From: Zoogloea ramigera
Lineage (GTDB): Bacteria > Pseudomonadota > Gammaproteobacteria > Burkholderiales > Rhodocyclaceae
DNA length: 35,191 bases
Direction: 5' to 3'
NCBI RefSeq assembly: GCF_006539865.1
Contig: NZ_BJNV01000053.1
Coordinates: 1 to 35,191 of the forward strand
Under the pieces are notes generated by a model that made no database searches, was not told the origin of the DNA, and saw nothing but the letters and a program-made list of their open reading frames with translations. How positions within the stretch are numbered: the first letter of the stretch is position 1; each line of letters begins with the position of its first letter. The translations under genes were made by a program, and so were the position numbers. This document shows positions 16,186 to 23,939 of the stretch, one piece after another.

Positions 16186-16833
16186 ATGACGCCCGTCTGG
16201 CTGTTCGACCTGGACAACACGCTCCACAACGCCTCGCCGCACATCTTTCCGCACATCAACCGCAGCATGACGGGCTACCTCATGCAGCACCTGGCCCTCG
16301 ACGAGGCCGCCGCCAACCGCCTGCGCGTCGACTACTGGCGGCGCTACGGCGCCACGCTGCTGGGCCTGATGCGCCACCACGGCACCGACCCAAAGCACTT
16401 CCTGCACGACACCCACCAGTTCCCCGACCTGCCCCGCATGGTCGTCTTCGACAACGCGCTCTGTCACATGCTGGCACGTCTGCCGGGGCGCAAGATCGTC
16501 TTCTCCAACGGCCCGCGCCACTACGCCGAGGCCGTCCTCGAGATCATGGGCATCCGGCGCTTCTTCGTTGATGTGTACGCAGTGGAGCAGATGCGCTTCA
16601 ACCCCAAGCCCGGCCTGAAGGCCTTCCACCACCTGCTCAAGGATCACCGGCTGCAGGCCTCTCGCTGCATCCTCGTCGAGGACAGCGCCGAAAACCTGCG
16701 CAGCGCCAAGCGCCTCGGCATGACCACCGTATGGATCAGCCGCAGCCTGCGCCAGCCCGCCTACGTGGATGTGCGCCTGCCTTCGGTACTCGGCCTCGCC
16801 CGCCATCCGGTCAGGCGCGGCGCTTCGGGGTAA
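16186..16833 (+). CDS. HAD-family hydrolase, pyrimidine 5'-nucleotidase-like
   Basis: A 215-residue haloacid-dehalogenase phosphatase. Motif I FDLDNTL (Asp8 nucleophile, Asp10), motif II VFSNGPRHYAEAVLEIMGI, motif III lysine in RFNPKPGLKAF and motif IV CILVEDSAENLRSAK are all present. The small helical cap (residues 15-95) and the HNASPHIFPHINRSMTGYL segment match the Sdt1-like pyrimidine 5'-nucleotidase group, which dephosphorylates UMP/CMP. It starts 3 bp after bioC. The physiological substrate is not certain. Confidence 0.88.
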   Translation: MTPVWLFDLDNTLHNASPHIFPHINRSMTGYLMQHLALDEAAANRLRVDYWRRYGATLLGLMRHHGTDPKHFLHDTHQFPDLPRMVVFDNALCHMLARLPGRKIVFSNGPRHYAEAVLEIMGIRRFFVDVYAVEQMRFNPKPGLKAFHHLLKDHRLQASRCILVEDSAENLRSAKRLGMTTVWISRSLRQPAYVDVRLPSVLGLARHPVRRGASG

Positions 16834-16869
16834 AATGACGGACTCCGCATTCACGCACGCAACCCAGCC

Positions 16870-17946
16870 ATGCCCCACGCCCAGACCGACAACCTAAACA
16901 TCGCGGCCTTCGACCGCATGCCGTCCCCCGAAGAGATCACCCGGGCAGTCCCCCTCTCCGACACCGCCGCCAAGGTCGTGCTTGACGGCCGCCGCGCCCT
17001 CGAGGCCATCCTCGACCGCCGCGACCCGCGCGTCTTCATCGTCGTCGGCCCCTGCTCCATCCACGACCCGATCGCCGGCCTCGACTACGCCCGCCGCCTC
17101 AAGGTGCTCGCCGACGAAGTCTCCGACACCCTGGTGCTCGTGATGCGCGTTTACTTCGAAAAGCCCCGCACCTCCACCGGCTGGAAGGGCTACATCAACG
17201 ACCCGCACATGGACGACTCCTTCCGCATCGACGAAGGCATGGAGAAGGCCCGCCGCTTCCTGCTCGACGTGAACGAGATCGGCCTGCCCGCCGCCACCGA
17301 AGCCCTCGACCCGATCGCCCCCCAGTACTACGGCGACCTCATCAGCTGGACGGCCATCGGCGCACGCACCTCCGAATCCCAGACCCACCGCGAGATGGCC
17401 TCCGGCCTGTCCACCCCGGTCGGCTTCAAGAACGGCACCGACGGCTCCCTCGACGCGGCGGTCAACGGCGTGCTGTCGGCCTCCCACCCCCACAGCTTCC
17501 TGGGCATCAACAACCAGGGCCAGTCGTCGGTGATCCGCACCCGCGGCAACGCCTACGGGCACGTGGTGCTGCGCGGCGGCGGTGGCCGCCCCAACTACGA
17601 CAGCGTGTCGGTCTCCCTCGCCGAAAAGGCCCTCACCAAGGCCAAGCTGCCCCCCAACATCGTCATCGACTGCTCCCACTCGAACTCCTGGAAGAACCCC
17701 GAGTACCAGCCGCTGGTGATGCGTGACGTGACCCACCAGATCCGCGAAGGCAACCGCTCCATCGTCGGCCTGATGATCGAGAGCAACATCGAGGCGGGCA
17801 ACCAGCCCATCCCGGCCGACCTCTCCCAGCTCCGCTACGGCTGCTCGGTCACCGACGCCTGTGTCGACTGGGCCACCACCGAAACCATGATCCGTGAAAT
17901 GCGCGACACCCTGCGCCCCAACCTGTCGCTGCGGAGCGCCGGCTGA
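16870..17946 (+). CDS. aroG: 3-deoxy-7-phosphoheptulonate synthase, class I
   Basis: DAHP synthase condenses phosphoenolpyruvate with erythrose-4-phosphate, the first step of aromatic amino acid synthesis. The 358-residue protein matches the AroF/G/H class: GPCSIHDP (residues 60-67), KPRTSTGWKGYINDP, GARTSESQTHREMASGLS, GFKNGTDG and the metal region IVIDCSHSNSWKNP. Which amino acid inhibits it cannot be read with confidence, so the symbol denotes the class. A TAAAAT -10 box (16831-16836) overlaps the stop of the upstream gene, 33 bp before the ATG. The stop overlaps the serB start by one base. Confidence 0.95.
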   Translation: MPHAQTDNLNIAAFDRMPSPEEITRAVPLSDTAAKVVLDGRRALEAILDRRDPRVFIVVGPCSIHDPIAGLDYARRLKVLADEVSDTLVLVMRVYFEKPRTSTGWKGYINDPHMDDSFRIDEGMEKARRFLLDVNEIGLPAATEALDPIAPQYYGDLISWTAIGARTSESQTHREMASGLSTPVGFKNGTDGSLDAAVNGVLSASHPHSFLGINNQGQSSVIRTRGNAYGHVVLRGGGGRPNYDSVSVSLAEKALTKAKLPPNIVIDCSHSNSWKNPEYQPLVMRDVTHQIREGNRSIVGLMIESNIEAGNQPIPADLSQLRYGCSVTDACVDWATTETMIREMRDTLRPNLSLRSAG

Positions 17947-18776
17947 TGAATCTGGTCGTCCAAGGCCAAAAGGTCGAGGCCCGCGCCCTGAAAGACCTGA
18001 CCACCCTCACCGGGTCGGAGGGGGTCGGGCGGCTCGGCAACAACGCCTTCCGCCTGCGCGGCGCCCAGCCCAATCCGGAGGTCGAAGCCTATTGCGAGGC
18101 CAACTCGCTCGACTGCGCCTTCGTCCCCAGCGAGCGGCGCCTGAGTGATTTCAAGCTCTTCGTCACCGACATGGACTCGACCCTGATAACCATCGAGTGC
18201 ATCGACGAAATCGCCGACATGCAGGGCCTGAAGGCCGAAGTCTCGGCGATCACCGAAGCCGCCATGCGCGGCGAGATGGATTTCCGCGAGTCCCTCACGC
18301 GCCGCGTGGCGCTGCTCGAGGGCCTGCCCGAAGACGCCCTGCGCCGCGTGTTCGAAGAGCGCCTGCAGTTCAACCCGGGCGCCGAAGCGCTGCTTGCCGG
18401 GCTCAAGAAGGCGGGGATCATCACGGTGCTGGTGTCCGGCGGCTTCACGTATTTCACCGACCGCCTGCAGAAACAGCTCGGCTTTGACTACGCGGTGGCC
18501 AACGAGCTGGAAATCCGGGCTGGCAAACTCACCGGCAAGGTCCGCGGTGACATCGTCGACGGCGAGGCAAAGCGCCACACGCTCCAGCTGGTGCGCAAGC
18601 TCCACGGCTTCGCGCCCGAAACGGTGATCGCGGCCGGCGACGGCGCCAACGACCTGCCCATGCTCCACGAGGCAGGCATCGGGATTGCCTATCACGCCAA
18701 GCCGGTGGTCCGCCAGCAAGCCACCTACGCCCTGAACCACTGCGGGCTCGACGGCATCCTGAACCTGCTCGGCTGA
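17946..18776 (+). CDS. serB: Phosphoserine phosphatase
   Basis: SerB hydrolyses phosphoserine in the last step of serine synthesis. In the 276-residue protein the HAD core begins with VTDMDSTLITIECIDEIAD (Asp75 nucleophile, Asp77), followed by VLVSGGFTYFTDRL, a lysine in DGEAKRHTLQ and AAGDGANDLPMLHEAGIG. The N-terminal 68 residues form a short regulatory region resembling a single ACT-like domain rather than the longer one of E. coli SerB. Serine made here could feed GlyA elsewhere in the window. The gene ends before a 315-bp non-coding gap. Confidence 0.95.
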   Translation: MNLVVQGQKVEARALKDLTTLTGSEGVGRLGNNAFRLRGAQPNPEVEAYCEANSLDCAFVPSERRLSDFKLFVTDMDSTLITIECIDEIADMQGLKAEVSAITEAAMRGEMDFRESLTRRVALLEGLPEDALRRVFEERLQFNPGAEALLAGLKKAGIITVLVSGGFTYFTDRLQKQLGFDYAVANELEIRAGKLTGKVRGDIVDGEAKRHTLQLVRKLHGFAPETVIAAGDGANDLPMLHEAGIGIAYHAKPVVRQQATYALNHCGLDGILNLLG

Positions 18777-18798
18777 GCCCGGCGCGGACATGCGACAA

Positions 18799-18842
18799 CG
18801 CCTCGAGAACCCCCGGCACGATGCCGCCGGGCCCTTGAGGCG
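18799..18842 (+). terminator. Large GC hairpin after serB
   Basis: A 9-bp outer stem with one G-U pair (CGCCTCGAG at 18799-18807 with CTTGAGGCG at 18834-18842) encloses a second GC helix (CCCCGGC with GCCGccGGG). It begins 22 bp after the serB stop. No T-run follows, so it may be a transcript-end stabiliser or Rho-associated structure rather than an intrinsic terminator. Confidence 0.45.
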
Positions 18843-19022
18843 ACGCTGAATTGGTGCGACTGGCGCGGGCGCTTCGCAGCGGAAAGCCGAAGGGCCCTTT
18901 TCCGGAGGCATGTCGTCCGGTTCGACATCCCTCCCGCGCGGCCTCCCGAACGTTGCTACCCGCGTCCAGTGCGATGCAGATACTACAGATGCCAGCGGGG
19001 TAACTCTGTGGCGAAGTGCACA

Positions 19023-19037
19023 TGCTGCAATGCAGCA
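19023..19037. promoter_or_regulatory. 15-bp palindrome upstream of the NlpC/P60 promoter
   Basis: TGCTGCA-A-TGCAGCA is a perfect inverted repeat with a single central base. It ends 19 bp before the -35 box of the NlpC/P60 promoter. The position would suit an activator or repressor site; no known regulator is recognised. Confidence 0.4.
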
Positions 19038-19056
19038 CGTATATTTGTCGATAAAC

Positions 19057-19085
19057 TTTACACGCATGTATGCGTTGGGTAGACT
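19057..19085 (+). promoter_or_regulatory. Sigma70-type promoter with operator-like dyad in the spacer
   Basis: TTTACA (19057-19062) and TAGACT (19080-19085) are separated by exactly 17 bp. The dyad ACGCAT-GT-ATGCGT (19062-19075) fills most of the spacer, where a bound repressor would block RNA polymerase. The -10 ends only 6 bp before the ATG at 19092, so transcription would start at or within a base or two of the start codon, giving a leaderless mRNA. Confidence 0.55.
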
Positions 19086-19091
19086 GTTGGG

Positions 19092-19628
19092 ATGCCTATT
19101 AAAAAGACCATCGCCGGCTTTTTTGTGGCGACCGCGTTTTCCGGCGCGGTCCTCGCGTCGGAGCCCACACCCGCAGCCCTCGAAGAAGCGCCTACCGCGT
19201 CCATGTTCGAGCGCTACAGCGATTCCATCCGTTCCCTCGTCGACCGCAGCCTCAACTTTCTCGGCGTTCCCTATCGTTTTGGCGGCACCAGCCCGATAAC
19301 CGGCTTCGACTGCAGCGGCTTCGTCGGCAAGGTTTTCGCCGATGCGCTGGGTTTCGGCATGCCGCGCACCGCCGCCGAAATGGCTCAGATGGGCGAGCAG
19401 GTCAAAATCAACGAACTCAAGCCCGGCGACCTCGTCTTCTTCAACACCATGCGCCGCGCCTTCTCCCACGTGGGCATCTACCTGGGCAATTACCAGTTCG
19501 TGCATGCACCCTCTTCGGGCGGCGTGGTCCGCGTCGAGGACATGCGCATCAGCTACTGGGCGGCCCGCTACGACGGCGCACGTCGCGTCCTGCCGGGCGC
19601 AGGTGTCCGCCCGACCCAGACCAACTGA
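19092..19628 (+). CDS. NlpC/P60-family cell-wall hydrolase
   Basis: A 178-residue exported C40 cysteine peptidase, expected to cleave peptide cross-bridges of peptidoglycan. The N-terminus (MPIKKTIAGFFVATAFSGA) is a clear signal peptide, which fixes the ATG at 19092. The catalytic residues are Cys74 (GFDCSGFVGK), His126 (FSHVGIYLG) and a third polar residue His138 (FVHAPS); FLGVPYRFGGTSP and LKPGDLVFF are the other family motifs. It has no separate SH3 or LysM domain. No Shine-Dalgarno is present, consistent with the leaderless promoter arrangement. It is followed by aat after 72 bp. Confidence 0.93.
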   Translation: MPIKKTIAGFFVATAFSGAVLASEPTPAALEEAPTASMFERYSDSIRSLVDRSLNFLGVPYRFGGTSPITGFDCSGFVGKVFADALGFGMPRTAAEMAQMGEQVKINELKPGDLVFFNTMRRAFSHVGIYLGNYQFVHAPSSGGVVRVEDMRISYWAARYDGARRVLPGAGVRPTQTN

Positions 19629-19700
19629 TCCTGCGGTCCGGCCAACCGTCGCGCCCGGGCTTCACTGCCGTCAGCACAGAACGCCGGGCAAGGCCGAGAC

Positions 19701-20411
19701 ATGATCCCCTGGCTCGACGAGGCACACGGCCCGGCCTTCCCCCCTGCGTCCCGCGCAGCCAGACATCCCAACGGCCTGCTCGCAGCCGGCGGAGCGCTCA
19801 CCCCCGACTGGCTGCTGGCCGCCTACCGCCGCGGCATCTTCCCGTGGTTCAGCGACGGCGAGCCCATCCTGTGGTGGAGCCCCGACCCGCGCATGGTGGT
19901 GTTCCCCGACGAGCTGCGGGTCACCCGATCACTGCGCAAAACCCTCCGCAAGCATCACTTCGAAGTTCGCCTCGACCACGACTTCGCCGCGGTCATCCGC
20001 GCCTGCGCCGAGCCCCGTGAGCCGGGCGGCGGCACCTGGATCACCCCCGCCATCCAGGCCGCCTATGTTCGAATGCACGAGCTCGGCTACGCCCACAGCG
20101 TTGAGACCTGGATCGACGGCGAGCTCGCCGGCGGGCTCTACGGCATGGCCATCGGGCGGGCCTTTTACGGCGAATCCATGTTCAGCCGGCGCACCGACGC
20201 TTCCAAGATCGCCTTCGCCCACCTGGTTCGCTTTCTCCTGCAGCACGATTTTCGCGTGCTAGATTGTCAAATGACGACCCGCCACCTGAGCTCCCTCGGC
20301 GGCCGTGAGATCCCCCGCGAAGTGTTCGTCCGGATGCTCGGCGAGCTGACCCGCGAAGACCGCCCGCCGGCCCGCTGGCCGCAGGACGGAGCCCAAGCCC
20401 CCTGGACGTAG
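19701..20411 (+). CDS. aat: Leucyl/phenylalanyl-tRNA--protein transferase
   Basis: Aat adds Leu or Phe from aminoacyl-tRNA to proteins with N-terminal Lys or Arg, marking them for ClpS/ClpAP degradation. The 236-residue protein has FPPASRAARHPNGLLAAGG, WWSPDPRMVVFPDELRVTRS, the active-site segment GGLYGMAIGRAFYGESMFS and FRVLDCQMTTRHLSSLGG. The length is normal. Six bases separate it from bpt, which encodes the complementary transferase. Confidence 0.96.
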   Translation: MIPWLDEAHGPAFPPASRAARHPNGLLAAGGALTPDWLLAAYRRGIFPWFSDGEPILWWSPDPRMVVFPDELRVTRSLRKTLRKHHFEVRLDHDFAAVIRACAEPREPGGGTWITPAIQAAYVRMHELGYAHSVETWIDGELAGGLYGMAIGRAFYGESMFSRRTDASKIAFAHLVRFLLQHDFRVLDCQMTTRHLSSLGGREIPREVFVRMLGELTREDRPPARWPQDGAQAPWT

Positions 20412-20417
20412 CCGACG

Positions 20418-21158
20418 ATGCTCAAGGACTATCCCTACTCCCTGCTGCAGTTCTACGCCACCGCGCCCTACGCCTGCTCCTACCTGCCCAACCGGCAGGC
20501 ACGCTCCCAGGTCGCCACGCCCAGCCACCTGATCGACACCCCCATCTACAGCGAGCTCGTCCGCAACGGCTTCCGGCGCAGCGGCATCTTCACCTACCGC
20601 CCCTACTGCGACGGCTGCCGTGCCTGCGTGCCGGTGCGCATCCCGGTCGCCGACTTCCGCCCCAACCGCAGCCAGCGCCGCGCCTGGGCGGCCCACAGGC
20701 ACCTGCAGTCCCGCGAGGTCCGTCTCGAGTTCATCGAGGAGCACTACGCCCTCTACCAGCGCTACCAGGCCAGCCGGCACGCCGGCGGCGGCATGGACGA
20801 GGACAACCGCGACCAGTACGCCCACTTCCTGCTCCAGAGCCATATCGACAGCCGCCTGATCGAGTTCCGCGAAGACGGCATCCTGCGCATGGTCAGCGTC
20901 ATCGACTGCCTCACCGACGGCCTCTCCAGCGTTTACACCTACTACGACCCCGATCTGCCCGGCGGCAGCCTCGGCACCTTCGGCATCCTGTGGCAGATCG
21001 AGGTCTGCCGCGCGCTCGGGCTGCCCTACCTCTACCTGGGCTACTGGATCCGCGACAGCCGCAAGATGGCCTACAAGGCCCGCTTCCGCCCCATCGAGGG
21101 GCGCGTCGGCGGCGTCTGGCAGCCGCTCGACGACGCAGACCCAGCAGCCTCCGACTGA
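20418..21158 (+). CDS. bpt: Aspartate/glutamate leucyltransferase
   Basis: Bpt transfers leucine from Leu-tRNA to N-terminal Asp or Glu, feeding the same bacterial N-degron pathway as Aat. The 246-residue protein has the ATE N-terminal cysteines ([16 protein letters not shown] and [16 protein letters not shown]), the [17 protein letters not shown] segment and a C-terminal GNAT-like ATE domain with [17 protein letters not shown] and [19 protein letters not shown]. It is adjacent to aat and was probably transcribed with it. Confidence 0.95.
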   Translation: MLKDYPYSLLQFYATAPYACSYLPNRQARSQVATPSHLIDTPIYSELVRNGFRRSGIFTYRPYCDGCRACVPVRIPVADFRPNRSQRRAWAAHRHLQSREVRLEFIEEHYALYQRYQASRHAGGGMDEDNRDQYAHFLLQSHIDSRLIEFREDGILRMVSVIDCLTDGLSSVYTYYDPDLPGGSLGTFGILWQIEVCRALGLPYLYLGYWIRDSRKMAYKARFRPIEGRVGGVWQPLDDADPAASD

Positions 21159-21168
21159 AACCCCCTTC

Positions 21169-21642
21169 ATGCACTCCATCTCCCGGGCGCTCATGCTCGC
21201 CCCGCTCGCCCTGTGCGCCCTCGGTGCCCAGGCAATGCCCACCCTAGACGACCTCAGCACCACGCCCCACCGCGACTGGCTGACCCTCTCCGGCCTCTCC
21301 CACCACTTTCAGCCCGACCGCCGGGACTGGCGCGAAGCCAACCCCGGCGCCGGCTTCGAGCGGGAATTCGCCGGCACGCCGTGGGTCGCCACGGCCGGCT
21401 ACTTCCGCAACAGCTACGACCGCCACACCGTTTACCTCGGCGGGCGCTGGATGCCCCTCGCCGCCGGCCCGTTCCGCTTCGGCGCCTTCGGGCTGGTCGC
21501 CACCGGCTACCCATCGCCGGTGCTGGTGCTGCCCACCGTCAGCGCGCAGCTCGGGCGTGTGGGCGCCAACCTGATCGCCGTGCCCAACCTCCCCGGCTAC
21601 AGCGGCTACCTCGGCCTGCAGCTCCGTTTCGCGCTGGATTGA
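21169..21642 (+). CDS. Small exported protein, probably beta-barrel
   Basis: A 157-residue protein with a signal peptide ([16 protein letters not shown]) that I cannot name. The mature part has a charged, aromatic start ([11 protein letters not shown]) and then alternating hydrophobic strands ending in aromatic or glycine residues ([63 protein letters not shown]), closing with [10 protein letters not shown], a typical outer-membrane C-terminal strand. The pattern suggests a small 8-stranded outer-membrane barrel. No catalytic motif of PagP or PagL is evident. It lies 10 bp after bpt and upstream of pyrD. Confidence 0.7.
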   Translation: MHSISRALMLAPLALCALGAQAMPTLDDLSTTPHRDWLTLSGLSHHFQPDRRDWREANPGAGFEREFAGTPWVATAGYFRNSYDRHTVYLGGRWMPLAAGPFRFGAFGLVATGYPSPVLVLPTVSAQLGRVGANLIAVPNLPGYSGYLGLQLRFALD

Positions 21643-21683
21643 TCGCCGAAACAAGACTTTGCCGCACTGCGGTAGAATGCCGG

Positions 21684-22697
21684 ATGCTCTACGAAATCGT
21701 CCGCCCGGTGCTGTTCTCCCTTGATCCGGAGACCGCCCACGAAACCACGCTCACCGGCCTGCACCTCGCCGGTCGCCTGCTGCCCGCCGCCAAGCCGATC
21801 GCCGCCACGCCGGTCGAAGTGATGGGGCTGCAGTTCCCCAACCGCATCGGCCTCGCCGCCGGCCTCGACAAGAACGGTGAAGCCATCGACGGCCTTGCCC
21901 GCATGGGCTTCGGCTTCCTCGAGATCGGCACGATCACCCCGCGCCCGCAGCCGGGCAACCCCAAGCCGCGCATGTTCCGGCTGCCCGAGGTCAAGGGCAT
22001 CATCAACCGGATGGGTTTCAACAACCACGGCATCGACGCCCTGATCGGCAACGTCCAGCAGGCCAAATTCCGCGGCATCCTCGGCATCAACATCGGCAAG
22101 AACGCCGACACACCCATCGAGCGCGCCGCCGACGACTACCTGATCTGCCTCGACAAGGCCTACCCGCTGGCGAGCTACATCACCGTCAACATCTCCTCGC
22201 CCAACACCAAAAACCTGCGCCAGCTGCAGGGCGAATCCGAGCTCGACGCCCTCCTCGGCCAGCTCAAGGCGCGCCAGGCTCAGCTCGCCGACAAGCACGG
22301 GCGCTACGTGCCGATCACCCTCAAGATCGCCCCCGACCTCGACGACGCCCAGATCACCAACATCGCCGACGCACTGCGCCGCCACCGCATCGACGCGGTG
22401 ATCGCCACCAACACCACGCTGGCCCGCGACAAGGTCCAGGGCCTGCCCAACGGCGACCAGCAGGGCGGCCTGTCGGGTGCGCCGCTGTTCGAGGCCTCCA
22501 CCGCGGTGGTCGCGGCCCTCGCCAGGGCCCTGCAGAACGAGCTGCCCATCATCGCCGCCGGTGGCGTCTTCGACGGGCGCCAGGCCCGCGCCAAGCTCGA
22601 GGCCGGCGCCAAGCTGGTCCAGCTCTACAGCGGCCTCATCTACCGGGGCCCTGCGCTGGTGCGCGAAGCTGTTCTCGAAACCCGGGACCACCCTTGA
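21684..22697 (+). CDS. pyrD: Dihydroorotate dehydrogenase (quinone), class 2
   Basis: PyrD oxidises dihydroorotate to orotate at the inner membrane and passes electrons to quinone. The ATG at 21684 ([20 protein letters not shown]) matches the class 2 N-terminal amphipathic helix; the frame runs far upstream through other genes but that part is not protein-like. The 337-residue protein has [41 protein letters not shown] and the active-site segment [16 protein letters not shown] with the class 2 serine. TAGAAT (21673-21678) lies only 5 bp before the ATG, without a matched -35. Confidence 0.97.
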   Translation: MLYEIVRPVLFSLDPETAHETTLTGLHLAGRLLPAAKPIAATPVEVMGLQFPNRIGLAAGLDKNGEAIDGLARMGFGFLEIGTITPRPQPGNPKPRMFRLPEVKGIINRMGFNNHGIDALIGNVQQAKFRGILGINIGKNADTPIERAADDYLICLDKAYPLASYITVNISSPNTKNLRQLQGESELDALLGQLKARQAQLADKHGRYVPITLKIAPDLDDAQITNIADALRRHRIDAVIATNTTLARDKVQGLPNGDQQGGLSGAPLFEASTAVVAALARALQNELPIIAAGGVFDGRQARAKLEAGAKLVQLYSGLIYRGPALVREAVLETRDHP

Positions 22698-22722
22698 TGG
22701 GCTCTGCCCCAAAGACCCTGCT

Positions 22723-22762
22723 GCCGGCGGGCTTGAGCCCCAGGCCGCCGGCGCAGGATAAT
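22723..22762 (+). promoter_or_regulatory. rnf promoter candidate with overlapping hairpins
   Basis: TTGAGC (22733-22738) and GATAAT (22757-22762) are spaced by 18 bp, a plausible sigma70 promoter 32 bp upstream of rnfA. The same stretch contains an 8-bp perfect inverted repeat (GCCGGCGG at 22723-22730, CCGCCGGC at 22745-22752) and an alternative smaller hairpin (GGGCT-TG-AGCCC, 22729-22740). In transcripts from pyrD these could act as a terminator-like structure, although no T-run follows. Confidence 0.4.
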
Positions 22763-22794
22763 CCGTCCTTCCGCAGCTCCAACCTCTGGCAGCC

Positions 22795-23376
22795 ATGACC
22801 AGCTACCTCTTCGTGATCATCGGCGCGGTTCTCGTGAACAACGTCGTCCTGGTCCGCATCCTCGGCCTGTGCCCCTTCATGGGCGTCTCCAAGAAGCTCG
22901 AGACCGCCGTCGGCATGGGCGCCGCGACCACCTTCGTGCTCACCCTCGGCTGTGGTACCAGTTACCTCGTCGACCACTACGTGCTGATGCCGGCCGGCGT
23001 CGAATACCTGCGCACGCTGGCCTTCATCGTCATCATCGCGGCCATCGTCCAGGTCACCGAGCTGGTGATCCAGAAGACCAGCCCGGTGCTGCACCAGGTG
23101 CTCGGCATCTACCTGCCGCTCATCACCACCAACTGCGCGGTGCTGGGCGTACCGCTCCTCAACGTCGCGCTGCACCACGACCTGCTCGAATCGCTGCTGT
23201 TCGGCTTCGGCAGCTCGGTCGGCTTCTCCCTCGCCCTGGTGCTCTTCGCCGGCATCCGCGAGCGCCTCGACGGCGCCGACGTCCCCGTGGCCTTCCGCGG
23301 CACCGCCATCGCCATGGTCACCGCCGGCATCATGAGCCTGGCCTTCATGGGCTTCGCCGGCCTCGACAAGTACTGA
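22795..23376 (+). CDS. rnfA: Rnf electron transport complex subunit A
   Basis: An integral inner-membrane subunit of the Rnf complex, which couples electron flow between ferredoxin and NAD to ion movement. The 193-residue protein has six hydrophobic segments and the family signature [19 protein letters not shown] with the cysteine that, in the RnfA/RnfE pair, helps hold the intramembrane iron-sulfur cluster; [13 protein letters not shown] is the second such site. It is the first gene of a contiguous rnfABCDGE set with spacers of at most 24 bp. Confidence 0.97.
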   Translation: MTSYLFVIIGAVLVNNVVLVRILGLCPFMGVSKKLETAVGMGAATTFVLTLGCGTSYLVDHYVLMPAGVEYLRTLAFIVIIAAIVQVTELVIQKTSPVLHQVLGIYLPLITTNCAVLGVPLLNVALHHDLLESLLFGFGSSVGFSLALVLFAGIRERLDGADVPVAFRGTAIAMVTAGIMSLAFMGFAGLDKY

Positions 23377-23386
23377 GCCCGCCACC

Positions 23387-23938
23387 ATGCTCACCGCCCT
23401 CCTCGTAATGGCCAGCATCGCCGTCGTCCTCGGCGCGCTGCTCGGCTTCGCCTCGATCAAGTTCAAGGTCGAGGGCGACCCCCTGGTCGACCAGATCGAC
23501 GCCATCCTGCCGCAAACCCAGTGCGGCCAGTGCGGCTTCCCCGGCTGCCGCCCCTACGCCACCGCCATTGCCGGCGGCGAGGCCGAGATCAACCAGTGCC
23601 CGCCGGGCGGCGAAGAAGGCATCCGCAAGCTCGCCGACCTCCTCGGCCGCGAGTTCAAGCCCTTGTCTGAGGAGCACGGCGTCGAGAAGCCCAAGTCGGT
23701 GGCCATCATCGACGAGCAAACCTGCATCGGCTGCACCCTGTGCATCCAGGCCTGCCCGGTGGATGCCATCGTCGGCGCCGCCAAGCAGATGCACACCATC
23801 GTCGCCGCCGACTGCACCGGCTGCGAACTCTGCCTCGCCCCCTGCCCCGTCGACTGCATCAGCATGCAGCCCATCGCCGAAACCGTCGACACCTGGAAAT
23901 GGCGTTACCCGGTCATCGAAATCAAGGCGGCCGCCTGA
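23387..23938 (+). CDS. rnfB: Rnf complex iron-sulfur subunit B
   Basis: RnfB is the ferredoxin-like entry subunit. The 183-residue protein has an N-terminal membrane anchor ([19 protein letters not shown]), a 4Fe-4S domain with CGQCGFPGC and a fourth cysteine in INQCPPGG, and two further clusters [12 protein letters not shown] and [12 protein letters not shown]. All twelve expected cluster cysteines appear present. The stop is separated from rnfC by a single base. Confidence 0.97.
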   Translation: MLTALLVMASIAVVLGALLGFASIKFKVEGDPLVDQIDAILPQTQCGQCGFPGCRPYATAIAGGEAEINQCPPGGEEGIRKLADLLGREFKPLSEEHGVEKPKSVAIIDEQTCIGCTLCIQACPVDAIVGAAKQMHTIVAADCTGCELCLAPCPVDCISMQPIAETVDTWKWRYPVIEIKAAA

Positions 23939-23939
23939 C

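Larger units (their letters stand above)
18777..19091. other. Non-coding gap between serB and the NlpC/P60 gene
   Basis: This 315-bp stretch has no credible gene; the frames across it lack ribosome sites and conserved features. It holds a large GC hairpin (18799-18842), a smaller inverted repeat (ATGTCG at 18910-18915 with CGACAT at 18923-18928), a 15-bp palindrome (19023-19037) and the promoter/operator of the next gene (19057-19085). From about 18960 the DNA is clearly richer in A+T than its surroundings. Confidence 0.6.

Noticed and set aside
17835-19505. A 556-codon minus-strand frame across aroG, serB, the following gap and the NlpC/P60 gene
   Set aside because: It is antisense to conserved genes, and the part over the gap has no ribosome site or conserved features.
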